Shown here: piece after piece, positions 61,449-64,000 of the stretch
Layout of the letters: every line of letters starts with the position of its first letter
Position numbering within the stretch: the stretch's first letter is position 1
Assembly: GCA_964448115.1 (NCBI GenBank)
Contig: CAYUVA010000018.1
Coordinates: 1-64,000, forward strand
Reading direction: 5' to 3'
DNA length: 64,000 nt
Source: CAYUVA01 sp964448115 [NCBI: uncultured bacterium]
GTDB lineage: Bacteria > CAYUVA01
Program-made: the position numbers and the translations under genes
The notes under the pieces: model-generated
What the model saw: only the letters and a program-made list of their open reading frames with translations
Told to the model about the DNA's origin: nothing
Databases searched by the model: none

Positions 61449-63830
61449 TTATGGAGAGGATATCTTCACCTTTGGATTGGAGATTGGAAAACGTGGCTTG
61501 AACAGGATCAGACAAGCTGGGGTCAGGAAGAGATCCCCAACCAGCGCAGATGCCATAACCACCATGGATAAAGCGCCAAATATCGACGTTGCATCGAACT
61601 CGCTGAATAAAAGCAGGATGAATCCGCCGATCAGAATAACCGAGGTGAGCATGATCGCCCTGCCGGTGGTCATCATGGTCTCCTTTATAGCTAATTCATG
61701 ATCCCCCAGGCGACCGAACTCCTCCCTGAACCTGGAGAGGAAGTGTATGGTATCATCCACCGCCAAGCCCAATGCCACACAGAAGATTACCGAAGTTGAG
61801 GGCTTCAAGGCGATGCCTGCATATCCCATAATGCCCATTGCTATGGCTATAGGGATAAGGTTTGGGATCATGCTGATAAAGCCGATCTTAGGCGATCTAA
61901 AAACGATGGTCATCAATATACAGATCAGAAAAATAGCTAAGATAAGGCTCTTGATCAGATCCTTGACCATATTTAACAAGATATGCCATGCCAGAACCGA
62001 TGAACCGGTAATTGCATAGCTTATTCCTTCAATGCCAGCCAGCTCCTGGTTTATAATGATATTCAGCCCATCTACTAGTTCATCTCCTTTGGTTGAACCG
62101 ATATCATTGATTAAAAGCGATATTCTTGCGTTTCGGAAGGACTCATCTACCAGTGTGAAGATCTCCCGTTCCCCGGACATCTCGTATAGAAGTATAAGTT
62201 GTGCTGCCAATTCTTTGCTCTGCGGTACTCGATAGTATGCCACATCATCCCCATGCAGTGCGCTGTTCATCTTCATTAGAAGATCGACCATGCTCAGGGC
62301 TCTCCCCACATCGGGTAATTGCAATGCTTTTTCCTGGATCCGTCTTAGAGCACCTAGCACCTGTGGCTCCTTGAAGGCATCCATATTCTCGGCGGTTAGC
62401 AGGATCTCGATGGGTACCACGCCGTACAGGTTTTCCTCCATGAAGACATTCCCTTTATATAGATAAGTATGTTCCTTTATATCCTCGAAAAGACGAATCT
62501 CAGCCTTGATTCTCAAGATACCGATCATTGATAATACAATGATAATCGAGCCGATCATCATTACCAGCCAGGGATGCTTAGTCGTGTAATAGCCCAGAAA
62601 TACAAGTATCTTATTGATTAGTCCTCTTTCGAACTTTCTTTTCACCTTCCCGGAGGGGATCTTACAAAGGGATAATGAGACCGGCACCCCAGTTACCGAG
62701 ATAATGAAGGCGAAGATAGCGCCAGCAGCGGCGTAGATTCCGAACTCTCTTACCATGTTTACCGAGCTTATTGCCAAAGAGCCGAAGCCTATGGCAGTGG
62801 TTAATGCGGTCAAAAAACATGCTATTCCCACCAGGGAGAGGGTCCTTACGATGATCTTTCTTCTTGACATGCCCACCTCGATGGTCTGGTAGTACTGGGT
62901 CATTATGTGGATAGCCACCGCCACTCCGATAACAAGAATGAGGGTTGGCAGGACGGTGCTGACGATATTGATCTCGCTTCCAGTCAGTGCCATCAGTCCC
63001 ACGGTCCATATCAAACCGATTACGATCATGCTGCCAGGGATCAGCACTCCCGGCAGCGTCCGATATACCAAGGCCAACAAGATCGATATGAAAAGGGCTG
63101 CCAGTGGCGGAAAGATCGTGTTATCACGCTTGCTGAAGCGGACATACTCGTTTCTGACCATCGGCACTCCACCCAGATAGATCTGAGTGTTAAGTCGCTG
63201 GTTGTATTCGGGCAGAAATGATCTGATTTTGCTAAATATCTCCTGCCGATGTTCGTTGTCATCATAAGTCTCGTCTATATCAGCGAGTATAACGGCAGCG
63301 TTTCCATCCCTGGATACAAGATAGTCCCTGACCAGAGGATTATTCATGACCTTGTTTTTTATCGCCTGCGCCCCTTTTTTAGTCTTCGGAAGCGTTTGTA
63401 TAAGCTGTTGAACCGAGAAGCCATCGTCTGTACCTTCGATATCCATGAAATCAGTAAGGCTTTGCACCTTCTCGATATAGGGCAGCTCCTTGAATGCCCT
63501 GGTCAGCTCATCCAAGTGCCTTAGATTCTGTGGCGTGAAAAGCTCATCGACCCTGAAGGCGCATAAGATAGTATTGTCGCTCTCACCGAATAGATTTACC
63601 AATCGCTCGTAGTCCGCCTTTTTGGGATCATCAGAGAGGAAAAACGACTCCAGGGTAAAATTGAATCGGATCTGGACAGCATTATATGCCCCAAACAAGG
63701 TCAATGATATGATGATAACCATATAAACAAATCGGTGTTTGAGCATGAAAGCGGTGAGCCTGGCGAAGAAGTTCGAGGATTCAGCGTTATTCCCAGGTTG
63801 CGACAATCTATTTTTCGACCCTATTTCCAT
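61449..63830 (-). CDS. MMPL/RND-superfamily exporter
   Basis: The protein of about 793 residues has the duplicated RND plan. A single helix (FVYMVIIISLTLFGAYNAVQ) is followed by a large periplasmic loop, five helices including the sterol-sensing-like block (LPTLILVIGVAVAIHIMTQY), then a second copy ending with PSTSVIFCVALGLAVDDTIH, where the charged D-D pair of the proton relay lies. MMPL-type proteins export lipids such as hopanoids, sugars or fatty-acid derivatives. It may act with a periplasmic lipid-binding partner not seen here. A TTG at 63863 extends the frame by 11 codons; the ATG at 63830 fits the expected cytoplasmic start better. It is 25-58 bases behind the partial gene at the window edge, probably same operon. 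Confidence 0.9.
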   Translation of the reverse strand: MEIGSKNRLSQPGNNAESSNFFARLTAFMLKHRFVYMVIIISLTLFGAYNAVQIRFNFTLESFFLSDDPKKADYERLVNLFGESDNTILCAFRVDELFTPQNLRHLDELTRAFKELPYIEKVQSLTDFMDIEGTDDGFSVQQLIQTLPKTKKGAQAIKNKVMNNPLVRDYLVSRDGNAAVILADIDETYDDNEHRQEIFSKIRSFLPEYNQRLNTQIYLGGVPMVRNEYVRFSKRDNTIFPPLAALFISILLALVYRTLPGVLIPGSMIVIGLIWTVGLMALTGSEINIVSTVLPTLILVIGVAVAIHIMTQYYQTIEVGMSRRKIIVRTLSLVGIACFLTALTTAIGFGSLAISSVNMVREFGIYAAAGAIFAFIISVTGVPVSLSLCKIPSGKVKRKFERGLINKILVFLGYYTTKHPWLVMMIGSIIIVLSMIGILRIKAEIRLFEDIKEHTYLYKGNVFMEENLYGVVPIEILLTAENMDAFKEPQVLGALRRIQEKALQLPDVGRALSMVDLLMKMNSALHGDDVAYYRVPQSKELAAQLILLYEMSGEREIFTLVDESFRNARISLLINDIGSTKGDELVDGLNIIINQELAGIEGISYAITGSSVLAWHILLNMVKDLIKSLILAIFLICILMTIVFRSPKIGFISMIPNLIPIAIAMGIMGYAGIALKPSTSVIFCVALGLAVDDTIHFLSRFREEFGRLGDHELAIKETMMTTGRAIMLTSVILIGGFILLLFSEFDATSIFGALSMVVMASALVGDLFLTPACLILFKPRFPISNPKVKISSP

Positions 63831-63888
63831 TTGCAGTGCATGATAGCACAAACAATTAACCAAAGGGGAGATATCGATACAAATGTCT

Positions 63889-64000
63889 TTAGTGAATATA
63901 TCCCATGGTCTTCAGCATCTCGAGGCGCTCCTTGTCCAAGATCGGCACTGCAATCGATTCTCGGGATGGTAGATCGCTTACAAGTGCATCAAGAAGCTTG
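63889..64000 (-). CDS. C-terminal end of a gene cut by the window edge
   Basis: On the minus strand the frame runs from the right edge to TAA at 63891-63889. Its last 37 codons read LLDALVSDLPSRESIAVPIL and then DKERLEMLKTMGYIH. The ending L-x-x-L-G/M-G-Y-(I/V) resembles the C-termini of sulfatase/alkaline-phosphatase-superfamily proteins, a weak hint only. It precedes the MMPL gene on the same strand. Confidence 0.6.
   Translation of the reverse strand, partial: KLLDALVSDLPSRESIAVPILDKERLEMLKTMGYIH

Overview
The window reads as chromosomal DNA of an uncultured, probably anaerobic, Gram-negative bacterium. The anaerobic reading rests on a one-chain pyruvate:ferredoxin oxidoreductase, a class I Fe-S hydratase subunit, several radical SAM enzymes and a four-cluster ferredoxin. 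The Gram-negative reading rests on GspL/GspM-like type II secretion parts and an MMPL/RND exporter. DUF4388 proteins, an MXAN_5187-like protein and a DHH-CBS-tRNA nucleotidyltransferase fusion resemble what is known from deltaproteobacteria-like and candidate-phylum genomes. I cannot name the taxon. I found no rRNA, tRNA, CRISPR array, insertion sequence or phage module.

Layout. 0.1-5.8 kb: pentapeptide-repeat/DUF4388 protein overlapping a radical SAM/SPASM gene, a metallophosphoesterase and a secreted two-repeat protein. 5.7-6.0 kb: decayed DsrE-like gene. 6.2-9.3 kb: large secreted repeat protein. 9.5-11.9 kb: ferredoxin, QueG-like protein and orphan MacB-type permease. 11.9-14.9 kb: overlapping yebC-ruvC-ruvA-ruvB operon. 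15.1-19.6 kb: PepF, truncated CDF, MoaE-like and DUF4388-J-TPR proteins. 20.1-23.7 kb: nifJ. 24-24.6 kb: XRE regulator with a hydrophobic tail, translationally coupled to a 32-residue peptide. 24.9-30.8 kb: subtilase/FG-GAP protein, HtpX, Fe-S hydratase beta subunit and SurA-N-like protein. 30.8-34.6 kb: GspM/GspL pair, a small membrane protein and a PilR-like activator. 34.9-38 kb: secreted Ig-like protein and B12-type radical SAM. 38.2-43 kb: AddB-like helicase-nuclease and an RpoD-type sigma factor. 43.2-50.3 kb: GT-C membrane glycosyltransferase, tRNA nucleotidyltransferase fusion and solute-binding protein. 50.4-64 kb: thioredoxin-like secreted protein, TsaC, DUF192, two glycosyltransferases, second B12-type radical SAM, citrate synthase, GuaA, MMPL exporter and the end of one more gene.

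The most interesting shared feature is a tail of about 100 residues at the extreme C-terminus of four otherwise unrelated secreted proteins (genes ending at 6199, 28417, 34942 and 50379). Each tail opens with G-Y/F-W/M-D-T, and three close with W-P-Y/A-L. In three proteins it follows a Thr/Pro-rich spacer. It behaves like a portable surface or sorting module, and the GspL/GspM genes offer a possible export route. This is inference from shared architecture.

Intergenic DNA carries two short repeat families: a palindromic GTCATTCC...GGAATC element and an ACAAAGACACAAAG element. Similar palindromic DNA has been inserted in frame inside one radical SAM gene. Several remnants (DsrE-like, CDF, a frameshifted small secreted ORF, a possible membrane-protein remnant) indicate ongoing gene decay.
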